64,000 bases of DNA from Glycocaulis sp. (GCA_022565665.1 JAIUMI010000003.1:62001-126000); one strand, 5' to 3'; counted from the first letter of the stretch, positions 1-8,610 are shown. Numbers and translations are program-made. Notes: a model not told the origin generated them from the sequence alone.

Positions 1-58
1 CGGTGATGTCCTCATAGAAGGGGGCAGCAATGATGAGCAGTTTGGGTGTTGCGGCCAT
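1..58 (-). CDS. ribH: 6,7-dimethyl-8-ribityllumazine synthase, N-terminal fragment
   Basis: Only the first 19 codons lie in the window; the gene runs off the left edge. They begin MAATPKLLIIAAPFYEDIT, which matches the start of lumazine synthase, where the first beta strand is followed by a short acidic turn. The enzyme condenses 5-amino-6-ribitylaminouracil with 3,4-dihydroxy-2-butanone 4-phosphate, the step before riboflavin synthase. It starts 16 bp after the ribB-type gene upstream, so it is the last visible gene of the minus-strand riboflavin operon. The identification rests partly on this position. Confidence 0.75.
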   Translation of the reverse strand, partial: MAATPKLLIIAAPFYEDIT

Positions 59-74
59 GCTGGCCTCCTTCTCG

Positions 75-1199
75 TTATTCCGGTTTCGCCAGCGCCTGCT
101 GGCCGGCGATCTCCAGCCCGTACCCGTCCAGCGCGACAATGGTCTGCGGCGCGGTGGTGAGCAATTCCATGCGGCGTATACCCAGATCAATCAGGATTTG
201 GGCGCCAAGGCCGTATTCGCGCAGGCGGCGTGCCTCGCGCGTATCGGGCGGGTCGGACGGGCTGGCGCCAAACCGCTCAGTGATCGCGGACGGGTTGGTC
301 TCGCGGATGAACACCATCACGGCAGGGCCATCGCTCCGCCCTAGCGTGGCAATTGCCTCTTCCACCAGCCCTGCCCGGCCGCCCAGTGCGCCCAGCACAT
401 CGTCGGCAAAGCTCACCTTGTGCATACGCACCAGCGGCACGGCGCCCGGCTTGATCTCGCCCTTGATGAGCGCGACATGCTCCACCGCGTCGACCAGCGA
501 GCGGTAGACGACCAGCCTGAACGGCCCGCCATGGCGGGTTTCCACGGTCGTTTCGAGACGGCGTTCGATGAAGCGGTCATGCTGGCGGCGATAAGCAATG
601 AGGTCGGCAATCGTGCCGATCTTCAGATCATGAGCTTTTGCAAACTCCACCAGCTGCGGCAGGCGGGCCATGGTCCCGTCCTCGTTCATGATCTCGCAGA
701 TCACGCCGGACGGGTTGGCACCGGCCAGGCGAGCAACATCAACGGCAGCCTCGGTATGGCCAGCCCGTACCAGTACACCGCCATCGCGCGCCAGCAGCGG
801 GAAGATGTGGCCGGGGCTGACAATGTCCTCCGGCCCCTTGGTGGGATCGATGGCAACCGAGACCGTGCGGGCGCGGTCATGGGCGGAAATACCCGTCGTG
901 ATCCCTTCGCGCGCCTCGATGGACACAGTGAAGGCGGTGGTGTGGCGCGAGCGGTTGCGCGGCGCCATCGGCTGCAGGTGCAGCGCCTCGGTACGCTCGC
1001 GCGTCATGGCGAGGCAAATCAGGCCCCGGCCATGCTTGGCCATGAAGTTGATAATGTCCGGTGTCGCGAACTGGGCGGGGATGACAAGATCGCCTTCATT
1101 CTCGCGGTCCTCGGCATCAACGAGGATGAACATGCGCCCGTTGCGCGCTTCTTCGATAATGGCCTCGGCGGAGGCGAGCTCAAACCCGTCCGTGGTCAT
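75..1199 (-). CDS. ribB: 3,4-dihydroxy-2-butanone 4-phosphate synthase fused to a degenerate GTP cyclohydrolase II domain (RibBX type)
   Basis: A 374-residue protein. Residues about 1-205 form a complete DHBP synthase domain with the acidic loop DRENEGDLVI (31-40) and the segment SAHDRARTV, which convert ribulose 5-phosphate to the four-carbon riboflavin precursor. Residues about 206-374 have the fold-level pattern of GTP cyclohydrolase II, but the zinc site is gone: at the three cysteine positions of the E. coli RibA motif I read Ser263, Gly274 and Ala276. The second domain is therefore unlikely to open GTP. Such RibBX proteins are known in rhizobia and other alphaproteobacteria. The gene overlaps ribE by 4 bp and precedes ribH. 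A separate active ribA is expected elsewhere. Confidence 0.9.
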   Translation of the reverse strand: MTTDGFELASAEAIIEEARNGRMFILVDAEDRENEGDLVIPAQFATPDIINFMAKHGRGLICLAMTRERTEALHLQPMAPRNRSRHTTAFTVSIEAREGITTGISAHDRARTVSVAIDPTKGPEDIVSPGHIFPLLARDGGVLVRAGHTEAAVDVARLAGANPSGVICEIMNEDGTMARLPQLVEFAKAHDLKIGTIADLIAYRRQHDRFIERRLETTVETRHGGPFRLVVYRSLVDAVEHVALIKGEIKPGAVPLVRMHKVSFADDVLGALGGRAGLVEEAIATLGRSDGPAVMVFIRETNPSAITERFGASPSDPPDTREARRLREYGLGAQILIDLGIRRMELLTTAPQTIVALDGYGLEIAGQQALAKPE

Positions 1200-1816
1200 G
1201 ATGGTGTGCTTTCCGTGGCCGGATATTCGATCAGACGCGCGGCGTAGCGCGCCATGATGTCGACCTCAAGATTGACCCGCACACCCGCGGCAGCGCGCGA
1301 GAGCGTGGTGACAGCGGCCGTATGGGGAATGATCATCAGCTCGAACACATCGCCCTTCACGCCATTGACCGTGAGCGAGACGCCATCAACGGCGATGGAT
1401 CCCTTCTCCGCGATGAAGCGGGCAAGATCGCGTGGAGCCCTAACGCTCAAGGCCATCCAGCCATTGGTATCGGTGCGGGTGACGATCTCGCCTACGCCGT
1501 CGACATGGCCCTGCACGATATGGCCGCCCAGCTCGTCCCCGGCTTTCAGCGGGCGTTCCAGATTTATCTTCGTGCCAACCTGCCATCGTCCCAGCGTGGT
1601 GCGGTTCAGTGTCTCAGGGGACACCTCAACCGCGTAGCGCGCGCCTTCGGGCCGGGCGGCAATGTCCACCAGGGTCAGGCATACACCGTCATGGGCGACC
1701 GATGCGCCCAGCGTCAGCTCCGCGGCAGGCCAGGGCGCATCAATGGTGAAACGGCGCACCGGGCCGTCATCTATGGCCACCAGCTCGCCAAGGGCGGTGA
1801 CTATGCCGGTAAACAT
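1196..1816 (-). CDS. ribE: riboflavin synthase, alpha chain
   Basis: A 206-residue protein beginning MFTGIVTALGEL, the hallmark N-terminus of the riboflavin synthase alpha chain. It has the usual internal duplication of two lumazine-binding barrels; each carries a GxxxNLE-type strand, KINLERPL in the first half and VRVNLEVDI in the second. It dismutates two molecules of 6,7-dimethyl-8-ribityllumazine into riboflavin and the pyrimidine precursor in the cytoplasm. It starts 5 bp after the ribD-type gene and its stop overlaps the ribB start by 4 bp, so translation is probably coupled through the operon. Length is normal for the family. Confidence 0.95.
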   Translation of the reverse strand: MFTGIVTALGELVAIDDGPVRRFTIDAPWPAAELTLGASVAHDGVCLTLVDIAARPEGARYAVEVSPETLNRTTLGRWQVGTKINLERPLKAGDELGGHIVQGHVDGVGEIVTRTDTNGWMALSVRAPRDLARFIAEKGSIAVDGVSLTVNGVKGDVFELMIIPHTAAVTTLSRAAAGVRVNLEVDIMARYAARLIEYPATESTPS

Positions 1817-1821
1817 CCCGT

Positions 1822-2487
1822 CTAATTGCCTTCGCGCTCATAGCTTTCATGGATATCGCGCCCGAGGACGCGCAGGGAGACACGCCGGAACTGGGGCGCG
1901 GCCTCCAGACTTGCAAGGCCGAGCGCTGAAAACACGTCCATGCCGTCCCCGCCAATGATCATCGGCGCACGGAACCACTCGATCCGGTGGACCAGGCCCT
2001 GACGTAGCGCCGATCCGGCGAGCGTGCCGCCGGCTTCCAGCAGGATGCGGCCCGCGCCTGCGCTGACCAGATAGCGGATTGCCTCTTTAAGGCTCGCCCG
2101 GCCGTCTGCATTGGCGTTGAGGCGTACAGGGCTGCCACCGGCCCTGGTCAGCGTTTCAGCGCGGCTGGTATCGTCAGACGCGTGGAAGAAGGTCACAGGC
2201 CCCTCCTCCAGCAGCTTGGCGGTAACGGGGGTGCGTAGCCGCGAGTCCATCACGGCGCGCAACGGCTGCTCGGCCGCCTTGTGTCCGCCCGGCCGGACCG
2301 TCAGGCGCGGATCGTCGGCGAGCACCGTGCCGATACCGGTCAGGACGGCATCCTGCTTCGATCTGAGGGCATGGACCGCATCACGGGCCTCAGGCCCGGT
2401 GATCCATTGGGACTGGCCATTGGCCAGAGCGATCTTGCCATCCAGAGATGTCGCCAGTTTCAGTGTAACGCGCGCAAACCCGCTCAT
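1822..2487 (-). CDS. ribD: 5-amino-6-(5-phosphoribosylamino)uracil reductase, stand-alone RibD C-terminal domain
   Basis: A 221-residue protein that aligns with only the reductase half of RibD. It opens with VTLKLATSLDGKIA, then SQWITGPEAR, TVLADDPRLTVR and LLEAGGTLAGSAL, all NADPH-dependent reductase motifs. Full-length RibD is about 360 residues and begins with a zinc-binding deaminase domain carrying HAE and PCxxxGxxPPC motifs; none of this is present. The gene begins one base inside the nrdR stop (TGATG), so there is no room upstream for the missing half. The deaminase must be encoded elsewhere, or this step is done by another enzyme. The genomic slot (nrdR-ribD-ribE) is the usual one. 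Confidence 0.88.
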   Translation of the reverse strand: MSGFARVTLKLATSLDGKIALANGQSQWITGPEARDAVHALRSKQDAVLTGIGTVLADDPRLTVRPGGHKAAEQPLRAVMDSRLRTPVTAKLLEEGPVTFFHASDDTSRAETLTRAGGSPVRLNANADGRASLKEAIRYLVSAGAGRILLEAGGTLAGSALRQGLVHRIEWFRAPMIIGGDGMDVFSALGLASLEAAPQFRRVSLRVLGRDIHESYEREGN

Positions 2488-2972
2488 CAGTCCGCCCCGT
2501 CCTCTTCCTCGTCGGATTCATCGGCCAGCTTTTCGCCCCGGATGAACTCGGAAAAATCTGCCACTTCACGGAAATCGCGATAGACCGAGGCGTAGCGCAC
2601 ATAGGCGACAGGATCGAGATTGCGCAGGCCTTCCATGACCAGTTCGCCGATCCGCTTGGACGGGATGTCGGGATCACCGCCGCTTTCCAGCCGGCGGATA
2701 ATCCCTGACACCATCTGCTCGATACGCTCGCGGTCAATGGTGCTCTTGCGCGCAGCCAGAAGCACCGAGCGGACCAGCTTGTCGCGCTCGAACGGCACCC
2801 GCTTGCCGTCGGACTTGATGACCTGAAGGTCGCGCAGCTGAACCCGTTCAAACGTGGTGAAGCGGGCCCCGCAGGCCGGGCATTGCCGTCGCCGCCGGAT
2901 CGCCTGCCCGTCCTCGGACGGGCGGGAGTCCTTCACCTGCGTGTCCGGATTGGAACAGAACGGGCAGCGCAC
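2487..2972 (-). CDS. nrdR: transcriptional repressor NrdR
   Basis: A 161-residue protein starting at a GTG codon. The N-terminus is a four-cysteine zinc ribbon, [10 protein letters not shown] with CPACGARF about 30 residues later, followed by the ATP-cone domain ([16 protein letters not shown]). NrdR binds NrdR boxes upstream of ribonucleotide reductase genes in response to ATP/dATP level. It lies 10 bp downstream of glyA and overlaps the ribD start by one base. The C-terminus has a short acidic tail ([11 protein letters not shown]). The glyA-nrdR-rib arrangement is common in alphaproteobacteria. Confidence 0.95.
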   Translation of the reverse strand: MRCPFCSNPDTQVKDSRPSEDGQAIRRRRQCPACGARFTTFERVQLRDLQVIKSDGKRVPFERDKLVRSVLLAARKSTIDRERIEQMVSGIIRRLESGGDPDIPSKRIGELVMEGLRNLDPVAYVRYASVYRDFREVADFSEFIRGEKLADESDEEEDGAD

Positions 2973-2982
2973 CCTGCGTCTC

Positions 2983-4287
2983 CTACCCCAGCGCCGGATA
3001 GATCGGGAAGCGCTGGCACATCGCGATCACTTCCTCGCGCACCTTCGTTTCCACGTCCGGATTACCGTTCCGGTTCTCCGCAAGCGCGTCCAGCACTTCG
3101 GCCATCATCTCGCCGACCCGGCGGAACTCGTCCGCACCAAAGCCGCGCGTGGTGCCTGCAGGCGCCCCGATACGCAGGCCGGAGGTCACCATGGGCTTTT
3201 CGGGATCGGACGGTACGCCGTTCTTGTTGCAGGTGATATGGGCCCGCTCCAGCGCCTTCTCGGAGATGTCGCCGGTCAGCTTCTTGGGCCGCAGGTCCAC
3301 CAGGGCCAGATGGCTGTCCGTACCGCCCGATACCAGGTCATAGCCCGCATCCGACAGCGCGCCGGCCATGGCACGGCAGTTTTCGACCACGTTCTGGGCA
3401 TAGGCCTTGAACTCCGGGCGCAGCGCTTCGCCGAACGCCACCGCCTTGGCCGCGATCACGTGCATGAGCGGGCCGCCCTGCAGGCCGGGGAAGACGGCTG
3501 AATTGATCTTCTTGCCAATATCCGCATCACGCGAGAGCACCATGCCGCCGCGCGGGCCGCGCAGCGTCTTGTGCGTGGTTGTCGTCACCACATCGGCATA
3601 GGGCACGGGGTTGGGATAGACACCCGCCGCCGCCAGACCGGCGAAATGGGCCATGTCCACCAGCAGCAGCGCACCGACATCATCAGCGATTTCGCGGAAC
3701 ACCTTGAAATCGATCACGCGCGGATAAGCTGAGCCCCCGGCAATGATCATGTGAGGCTTCAGCTCGCGGGCCTGTGCGTGGATCGCGTCATAATCCATCA
3801 GAGCATCGCTCTCGCGCACGCCATAATGATGCGCGTCAAACCATTTGCCGGACATGTTCGGCTTCGCACCGTGGGTCAGGTGTCCCCCAGCGGCCAGATC
3901 GAGCCCAAGAATACGGTTGCCGGGTTTGAGAAGCGCCAGGAAGACCGCCTGATTGGCCTGACTGCCGGAATTGGGCTGCACATTGGCGTATTCCGCGCCA
4001 AACAGTTTCTTTGCACGCTCGATCGCCAGTTCCTCGGCGATATCAACGAACTCACACCCGCCATAATAGCGCTTGCCGGGATAGCCTTCCGCATACTTGT
4101 TGGTCAGCGGCGAACCCTGTGCCTCTAGCACGGCGCGGCTGACAATATTTTCAGACGCAATGAGCTCGATCTGCTCTTGCTGACGCGTGATCTCGCGGGC
4201 GATGGCGCTGGCAATCTCGGGATCGCGGCTGGCCAGGGTTTCTGCGAAGAAACCGTCCCGTACGGTGTCATGGGATGTGTCAGGCAT
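2983..4287 (-). CDS. glyA: serine hydroxymethyltransferase
   Basis: A 434-residue PLP enzyme that interconverts serine and glycine and charges tetrahydrofolate with a one-carbon unit. Visible signatures are IELIASENI near the N-terminus, [15 protein letters not shown], the PLP-lysine motif [14 protein letters not shown] and a C-terminal [14 protein letters not shown]. The start is ATG with a clear AGGGAG ribosome site 8 bases upstream. It is the first gene of the glyA-nrdR-ribD-ribE-ribB-ribH run, so this locus joins one-carbon metabolism with nucleotide and flavin supply. Length and motifs are entirely ordinary. Confidence 0.97.
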   Translation of the reverse strand: MPDTSHDTVRDGFFAETLASRDPEIASAIAREITRQQEQIELIASENIVSRAVLEAQGSPLTNKYAEGYPGKRYYGGCEFVDIAEELAIERAKKLFGAEYANVQPNSGSQANQAVFLALLKPGNRILGLDLAAGGHLTHGAKPNMSGKWFDAHHYGVRESDALMDYDAIHAQARELKPHMIIAGGSAYPRVIDFKVFREIADDVGALLLVDMAHFAGLAAAGVYPNPVPYADVVTTTTHKTLRGPRGGMVLSRDADIGKKINSAVFPGLQGGPLMHVIAAKAVAFGEALRPEFKAYAQNVVENCRAMAGALSDAGYDLVSGGTDSHLALVDLRPKKLTGDISEKALERAHITCNKNGVPSDPEKPMVTSGLRIGAPAGTTRGFGADEFRRVGEMMAEVLDALAENRNGNPDVETKVREEVIAMCQRFPIYPALG

Positions 4288-4585
4288 GCTCGACTCCCTT
4301 CTGCCATGTCTGCTGGCCTTTCAAATACGCTCTGCCACGCCCGATCACAACCACGCACGTGCGCCAGACAGGACATGACGTGCTGCGCCTGCGGAAAACC
4401 GAACGGTTACACAGAAGTAATTATGTCATTCATCATAATGTGGAGCACGATAAGCTTTCGACCATGATTACTGTTATTCGCAATCTTGTGATTGTACGAA
4501 TTACTTGTTTCGCCTGTTTGTCCAGTATAAACGTGGGACGAGAATCACAACGGTTCCCTCGAAACCCCGAATATCAGGTAGATCC
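4288..4585. other. divergent intergenic region between glyA and mucR
   Basis: This 298 bp gap holds no gene I can support. The half near mucR (about 4410-4585) is much richer in A and T than its surroundings. It contains the inverted repeat ATTATG-N8-CATAAT at 4420-4439, a TATAAA element at 4526-4531 that could be a -10 box, and a GAATC site (a GANTC site of the kind methylated by CcrM) at 4542-4546. MucR proteins are known to bind AT-rich DNA and often their own promoter, so autoregulation is plausible but not shown. Confidence 0.5.
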
Positions 4586-5014
4586 ATGAGCGACGAAAAC
4601 ACTCCCCAAATCGATCAGGAAGAAGTGCTGCGCATGACCACGGATATCGTGGCGTCCTTCGTGTCGAACAACTCGGTTTCCGCCGATTCCATGCCGGACA
4701 TGATCCGCTCGGTTCATACGACCCTGCGCGAGCTTTCGGGCGGTGAAGCCAAGCCTGAAGCCAAGGCCAAGCCGGCTGTGCCGATCTCCAAGTCCGTGAC
4801 TGACGATTACATCATCTGCCTGGAAGACGGCAAAAAGCTGAAAATGCTCAAGCGCTATCTGCGCTCGCAATACGACATGTCGCCGGAAGACTATCGCCGC
4901 AAATGGGGTCTGCCTTCAGACTATCCTATGGTGGCTCCGGCCTATTCGCGCCGCCGCTCCGACTTTGCCAAGGAAATCGGCCTTGGCCGCGGCGGCCGCA
5001 AAGCCCGCAAATAG
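4586..5014 (+). CDS. mucR: MucR/Ros-family transcriptional regulator with altered zinc-finger ligands
   Basis: A 142-residue protein. Residues about 70-138 are the MucR/Ros DNA-binding domain: DDYIICLEDGKKLKMLKRYL, then MSPEDYRRKWGLP and YPMVAPAYSRRRSDFAKEIGLG. In classical Ros/MucR the zinc ligands are Cys-X2-Cys and two His. Here only the first Cys (78) remains: Asp81, Tyr91 and Gln95/Tyr96 stand where ligands are expected. Some rhizobial family members also lack zinc and still bind DNA. I chose the ATG at 4586 because conserved sequence begins there; an upstream in-frame start at 4505 would add unconserved residues. In Caulobacter-like bacteria MucR proteins act on cell-cycle and motility genes. 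Confidence 0.88.
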   Translation: MSDENTPQIDQEEVLRMTTDIVASFVSNNSVSADSMPDMIRSVHTTLRELSGGEAKPEAKAKPAVPISKSVTDDYIICLEDGKKLKMLKRYLRSQYDMSPEDYRRKWGLPSDYPMVAPAYSRRRSDFAKEIGLGRGGRKARK

Positions 5015-5030
5015 GTTTTGCGCAGTACCG

Positions 5031-5276
5031 CTAGACAATGACGCCCCGGCCCTTCGGCCGGGGCGTTTTTTCTGTACCGTCCGCATTAAGGCCCAGCCGC
5101 CGCTCCAGCTTTCTCAGCGCAACACGTTCCAGATCGTGGCGGGCGACGTGCGCCGGGCCAAACACGATCACTTCCGTACCGGTTGCAGCGTCAATCGCAG
5201 CCAGGCGTACCGAATCAGCAAGGCGCTGATATTCGAAAATGATCTCCCGGCCCGGCAGGATGCCGCGCCCGGCCAT
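5031..5276 (-). CDS. small conserved protein downstream of hemA (DUF6898-like)
   Basis: An 81-residue protein starting [18 protein letters not shown], with TAIDAATGTEVIVFGP-like spacing in the middle and LRKLERRLGL near the end. I recall small alphaproteobacterial proteins of this pattern (DUF6898) next to hemA; no function is known to me. Its ATG overlaps the hemA stop by one base (TAATG), so it is translated with hemA. The last dozen codons run through the inverted repeat at 5041-5066 that forms the mucR terminator on the other strand, giving a Pro/Arg/Lys/Gly-rich tail that may not be functionally important. Confidence 0.65.
   Translation of the reverse strand: MAGRGILPGREIIFEYQRLADSVRLAAIDAATGTEVIVFGPAHVARHDLERVALRKLERRLGLNADGTEKTPRPKGRGVIV
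5041..5071 (+). terminator. Rho-independent terminator of mucR
   Basis: A perfect 11-bp stem (ACGCCCCGGCC at 5041-5051 pairing with GGCCGGGGCGT at 5056-5066), a CTTC loop and a run of six T at 5066-5071. It lies 26 bp after the mucR stop. On the opposite strand there is no matching U run, so it should act mainly in the plus direction. Confidence 0.9.
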
Positions 5277-6490
5277 TACGCCACCTTCGTCTTCGCGTAT
5301 TTGGCGTAGACAGTCTGCAACGCGGTGATCAGCTGATCGAACATTGCGTCGGTGTGCAGTGGCGTCGGGGTAAAGCGCATGCGCTCGGTGCCCTTCGGCA
5401 CGGTCGGGTAGTTGATCGGCTGGACGTAGATATCGTGTTCTTCCAGCAGCGCGTCGGTAATCCGCTTGCACAGTACCGGATCACCGACATGGACTGGGAC
5501 GATATGTGTCTCGGACTCCATCACCGGCAGTCCCGCCTCTTTCAGGCGCGCCTTGAGTGTGGCCGCGCGTTCCTGATGGGACTCGCGCAGCTGGTTCGCG
5601 CTTTTTAGATACTCCACGCTCGCGCGCCCCCCGGCCGCCAGCACAGGGGCCAGCGAAGTGGTGAAGATGAAGCCCGGTGCCCAGGAGCGGATTGCGTCGC
5701 AGACCACCGCGTCAGCGGCGATATAGCCACCCATCACGCCATAGGCCTTGCCGAGCGTGCCTTCGATAATATCAAACCGGTCCATCAGACCGTCGCGTTC
5801 GGCTACGCCGCCGCCGCGCAGGCCATAAAGGCCTACCGCATGGACCTCATCGAGATAGGTCATCGCATTGTACTTGTCGGCGAGATCGCAAACCGCTTCG
5901 AGCGGGCCGATATCACCATCCATCGAATAGACGGACTCCAGCGCGATGAGCTTGGGCGCATCCAGCGGCGCGGCTTTGAGCAGTTCCTCAAGATGGGCCA
6001 CATCATTGTGACGCCAGATATGCTTCTCACAGCCGGCCTGGCGCACGCCCTCGATCATGGAGGCATGGTTCAGCGCATCGGAGAAGATGACGAGGCCAGG
6101 CAGGATCTTGCCGAGCGTCGCCAGCGTCGCCTGATTGGCGATATAGCCGGAGGTGAAGAGCAGCGCGGCTTCCTTCTGGTGAAGGTCAGCCAGCGAGCGT
6201 TCCAGTTCGACATGGTAATGCGTGGTGCCGGAGATATTGCGCGTACCGCCAGAGCCCGCGCCGACATCCTCGATCGCCTGCTTCATCGCGCCGGTCACGC
6301 ACGCGCTCTGGCCCATGCCGAGATAATCGTTCGAGCACCAGACCGTCACCTCGCGCGCACTGCCGTCGGCGGCGCGGTAGCGGGCCTTGGGAAACTCGCC
6401 CTTCTTGCGAAGCAGGTCAGCGAACACACGATAGCGTCCTTCCGCACGTACACGGGCGACCGACGCCTTGAACGCTGCCGTATAGTCCAT
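5276..6490 (-). CDS. hemA: 5-aminolevulinate synthase (C4 pathway)
   Basis: A 404-residue PLP enzyme that condenses glycine with succinyl-CoA to give 5-aminolevulinate, the entry to heme synthesis in alphaproteobacteria. Motifs: [11 protein letters not shown] near residue 52, [26 protein letters not shown], and the PLP-lysine segment [14 protein letters not shown]. Length matches the family. The start ATG follows a GGAGACC ribosome site. It overlaps a small partner gene downstream. The ALAD gene hemB lies 3.3 kb away on the other strand. This route needs glycine, the product of the GlyA encoded nearby. Confidence 0.97.
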   Translation of the reverse strand: MDYTAAFKASVARVRAEGRYRVFADLLRKKGEFPKARYRAADGSAREVTVWCSNDYLGMGQSACVTGAMKQAIEDVGAGSGGTRNISGTTHYHVELERSLADLHQKEAALLFTSGYIANQATLATLGKILPGLVIFSDALNHASMIEGVRQAGCEKHIWRHNDVAHLEELLKAAPLDAPKLIALESVYSMDGDIGPLEAVCDLADKYNAMTYLDEVHAVGLYGLRGGGVAERDGLMDRFDIIEGTLGKAYGVMGGYIAADAVVCDAIRSWAPGFIFTTSLAPVLAAGGRASVEYLKSANQLRESHQERAATLKARLKEAGLPVMESETHIVPVHVGDPVLCKRITDALLEEHDIYVQPINYPTVPKGTERMRFTPTPLHTDAMFDQLITALQTVYAKYAKTKVA

Positions 6491-6594
6491 GATGGTCTCC
6501 TGCCCGCCCGTGCGGCGCTATCTCCAGCCGACTCACGACGGATATATGTCCTGTTTACTTTTCTACCGGAAGGCTGACCGATTGTCGCGCCTTC

Positions 6595-6617
6595 TAGTTG
6601 AAACTGCTTCGCAACTA
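6595..6617. promoter_or_regulatory. inverted repeat upstream of hemA
   Basis: TAGTTG at 6595-6600 is repeated inverted as CAACTA at 6612-6617 with an 11 bp spacer. It sits in the 138 bp gap between hemA and mmsB, about 105 bp upstream of the hemA start. It could be an operator for hemA, but could equally be chance; I recognise no matching regulator. Confidence 0.25.
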
Positions 6618-6628
6618 CAAGGGCTTCG

Positions 6629-7525
6629 CTATCTTGCGCGACCGTCCGCGATCATCCGTATAATGCCGGAAAAATCCTTGTCGGCCCCGTCGCCTTCGGT
6701 GAAAGCGGTGTAGAGCGCTTCGGAATGGGCGCCCAGCGGCAGCTTCGCACCGACTGACCCCGCTGCCTCCATGGCAAGGCGCAGATCCTTCAGCATGAGC
6801 GGAGCGGCAAAGCCGGGCTTGTAATCGCGGTTTGACGGCGCGGCCGGCACCGGACCCGGCACCGGGCAGTAACTCGTCATCGACCAGCTCTGGCCGGAAG
6901 CTTTCGACGAGATATCGAAGAATTTCTGCAGATCGAGGCCCAGCTTTTCAGCCAGCACGAACGCTTCGCACGTACCAATCATGTGGATGGCCAGCAGCAT
7001 GTTGTTGCAGATCTTGGCCGCCTGCCCCGCCCCGGCATCACCGGCATGGATCACGGCCTTGCCCATCTTTTCGAGATAGGGTTTTGCCGCCTCGAATGCC
7101 GCCTCCGGCCCGCCAACCATGAAGGTGAGCGTGCCGCCTTCTGCCGCTGCGACACCGCCCGATACCGGCGCGTCGACAAACTTCACGCCTGCCTTCGCCG
7201 CTGCCTCACCCACCGCGCGCGCTGAATCCACATCGATGGTGGAGCAGTCCATCAGCACGCAGTCCGGTTTCACCTGCGCGATGATCCCTTCATCGCCTTC
7301 GTAGACCGAGCGGACATGCTTCGCGGCGGGCAGCATGGTAACTACGGCATCGGCGCCCGTAACCGCTTCGAGCACGCTTGCAGCCGGCTTGCCGCCCTTG
7401 GCGGCGAACGCGTTGACCACATCCTTGTTGAGATCAAATCCGCGGACCGAATGGCCGGCCTTGACCAGGTTCACGGCCATGCCCGAACCCATGTTTCCCA
7501 GCCCGATAAAGGCGATCACAGCCAT
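6629..7525 (-). CDS. mmsB: 3-hydroxyisobutyrate dehydrogenase
   Basis: A 298-residue NAD-dependent dehydrogenase. The N-terminal Rossmann motif is IGLGNMGSGMAVNL; FVDAPVSGGVAAAEGGTL is the substrate-binding signature, and GQAAKICNNMLLA carries the catalytic lysine of beta-hydroxyacid dehydrogenases. It oxidises 3-hydroxyisobutyrate to methylmalonate semialdehyde in valine breakdown. The two genes upstream encode the two preceding pathway enzymes, which makes this specific assignment strong. A good ribosome site (GGAGG) precedes the ATG. Confidence 0.93.
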   Translation of the reverse strand: MAVIAFIGLGNMGSGMAVNLVKAGHSVRGFDLNKDVVNAFAAKGGKPAASVLEAVTGADAVVTMLPAAKHVRSVYEGDEGIIAQVKPDCVLMDCSTIDVDSARAVGEAAAKAGVKFVDAPVSGGVAAAEGGTLTFMVGGPEAAFEAAKPYLEKMGKAVIHAGDAGAGQAAKICNNMLLAIHMIGTCEAFVLAEKLGLDLQKFFDISSKASGQSWSMTSYCPVPGPVPAAPSNRDYKPGFAAPLMLKDLRLAMEAAGSVGAKLPLGAHSEALYTAFTEGDGADKDFSGIIRMIADGRAR

Positions 7526-7560
7526 ATTCCTGTCCTCCAGATTATATTTTGTTCAACGCG

Positions 7561-8610
7561 TTACGAGAGAAAGCTCATCTCGCGCTCGGACTCCAGCGGG
7601 GCAAACATCGCCACCACGTCTTCAGGGCGCATTTGCGGGTTCCACTTGGGCGCATTGTCCTTGTCGATGATGACCGCGCGCACGCCTTCGTAGAAGTCTG
7701 ACCCGTCGGCCAGCAAGCGCATGGAGACGCGCAGATCCTGCGCCATGACCTCACGTAGTTCCAGCCCCGCCCCCCGGCGCAGCGCCTCCAGCGTCAACGC
7801 GCAGGAGGTGGGCGATTTCGCGTTGAGGATGGAAAGCTGCTTCATCGACCAGCCATCGCCCGCGGCTTCGAGGCGTGCCTTCATCTCCGCCAGATCATCA
7901 CCAGCAAAGGCCGCATCGATGAGCCCGCCCAGAAGCGCCAGATCAGACGCGCCGGGATCACCGGCATGGGCCTCGAGGATGTTTTCGACGGCCTCGCCAT
8001 CGGCGTCGAGATCGGTGCTTTCCAACGCCGCGATAAGGGCTTCCTGCCGGTCTGACGGCACATAGTGTGTGGCCACGCCCGCCGCCAGGCTGTCAGCGGC
8101 TTTCAGGCGAGCGCCCGTCAGGCCCATCCACATGCCGGTCTCGCCTTTCAGGCGCGGCAGGAAGTACGCGCCGCCGACATCCGGGTGAAAGCCGATGCCC
8201 GTCTCCGGCATCGCAAACATCGTGCGATCACCCGCCACGCGGTGCGAGCCGTGAACGGAGATTCCAACCCCGCCGCCCATGGTGATGCCGTCAATCAGCG
8301 CGATATAGGGTTTCGGATACTCAAAGATCAGCGTGTTGAGTTGGTATTCATCGCGCCAGAACTTCCACGCTTCTTCGCCGCCTGCCTTGCCACTTTCCGC
8401 CAGCATGCGAATATCCCCGCCCGCGCAGAAGCCCTTGCCCCCTGCCCCGTCGACGACCACCGCCTTCACACCGTCATCCTCGCGCCAGGCGAGCAGCGCC
8501 TTGATGAGCCCGTCCACCATTTCCTGATTGAGCGCGTTCAGCGCCTCGGGACGGTTGAGCGTGATACGGCCTACGGAGCCGGTCTTGCGGGCGTGTATCA
8601 GGGAGGTCAT
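7561..8610 (-). CDS. 3-hydroxyisobutyryl-CoA hydrolase (enoyl-CoA hydratase/isomerase family)
   Basis: A 349-residue crotonase-fold protein of the ECH_2 (HIBCH) subgroup, about 90 residues longer than simple enoyl-CoA hydratases. The oxyanion-hole motifs [12 protein letters not shown] and [11 protein letters not shown] are present, with [17 protein letters not shown] after them, which is typical of 3-hydroxyisobutyryl-CoA hydrolases. It frees 3-hydroxyisobutyrate from its CoA ester for MmsB. Its start overlaps the stop of the acyl-CoA dehydrogenase by 4 bp, and mmsB follows after 35 bp. A general enoyl-CoA hydratase is the less likely alternative. Confidence 0.9.
   Translation of the reverse strand: MTSLIHARKTGSVGRITLNRPEALNALNQEMVDGLIKALLAWREDDGVKAVVVDGAGGKGFCAGGDIRMLAESGKAGGEEAWKFWRDEYQLNTLIFEYPKPYIALIDGITMGGGVGISVHGSHRVAGDRTMFAMPETGIGFHPDVGGAYFLPRLKGETGMWMGLTGARLKAADSLAAGVATHYVPSDRQEALIAALESTDLDADGEAVENILEAHAGDPGASDLALLGGLIDAAFAGDDLAEMKARLEAAGDGWSMKQLSILNAKSPTSCALTLEALRRGAGLELREVMAQDLRVSMRLLADGSDFYEGVRAVIIDKDNAPKWNPQMRPEDVVAMFAPLESEREMSFLS

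Noticed and set aside
1-1200. FMN riboswitch in front of ribB.
   Set aside because: The ribB gene is internal to an operon with a 4 bp overlap to ribE, leaving no leader; no conserved RFN elements were seen.
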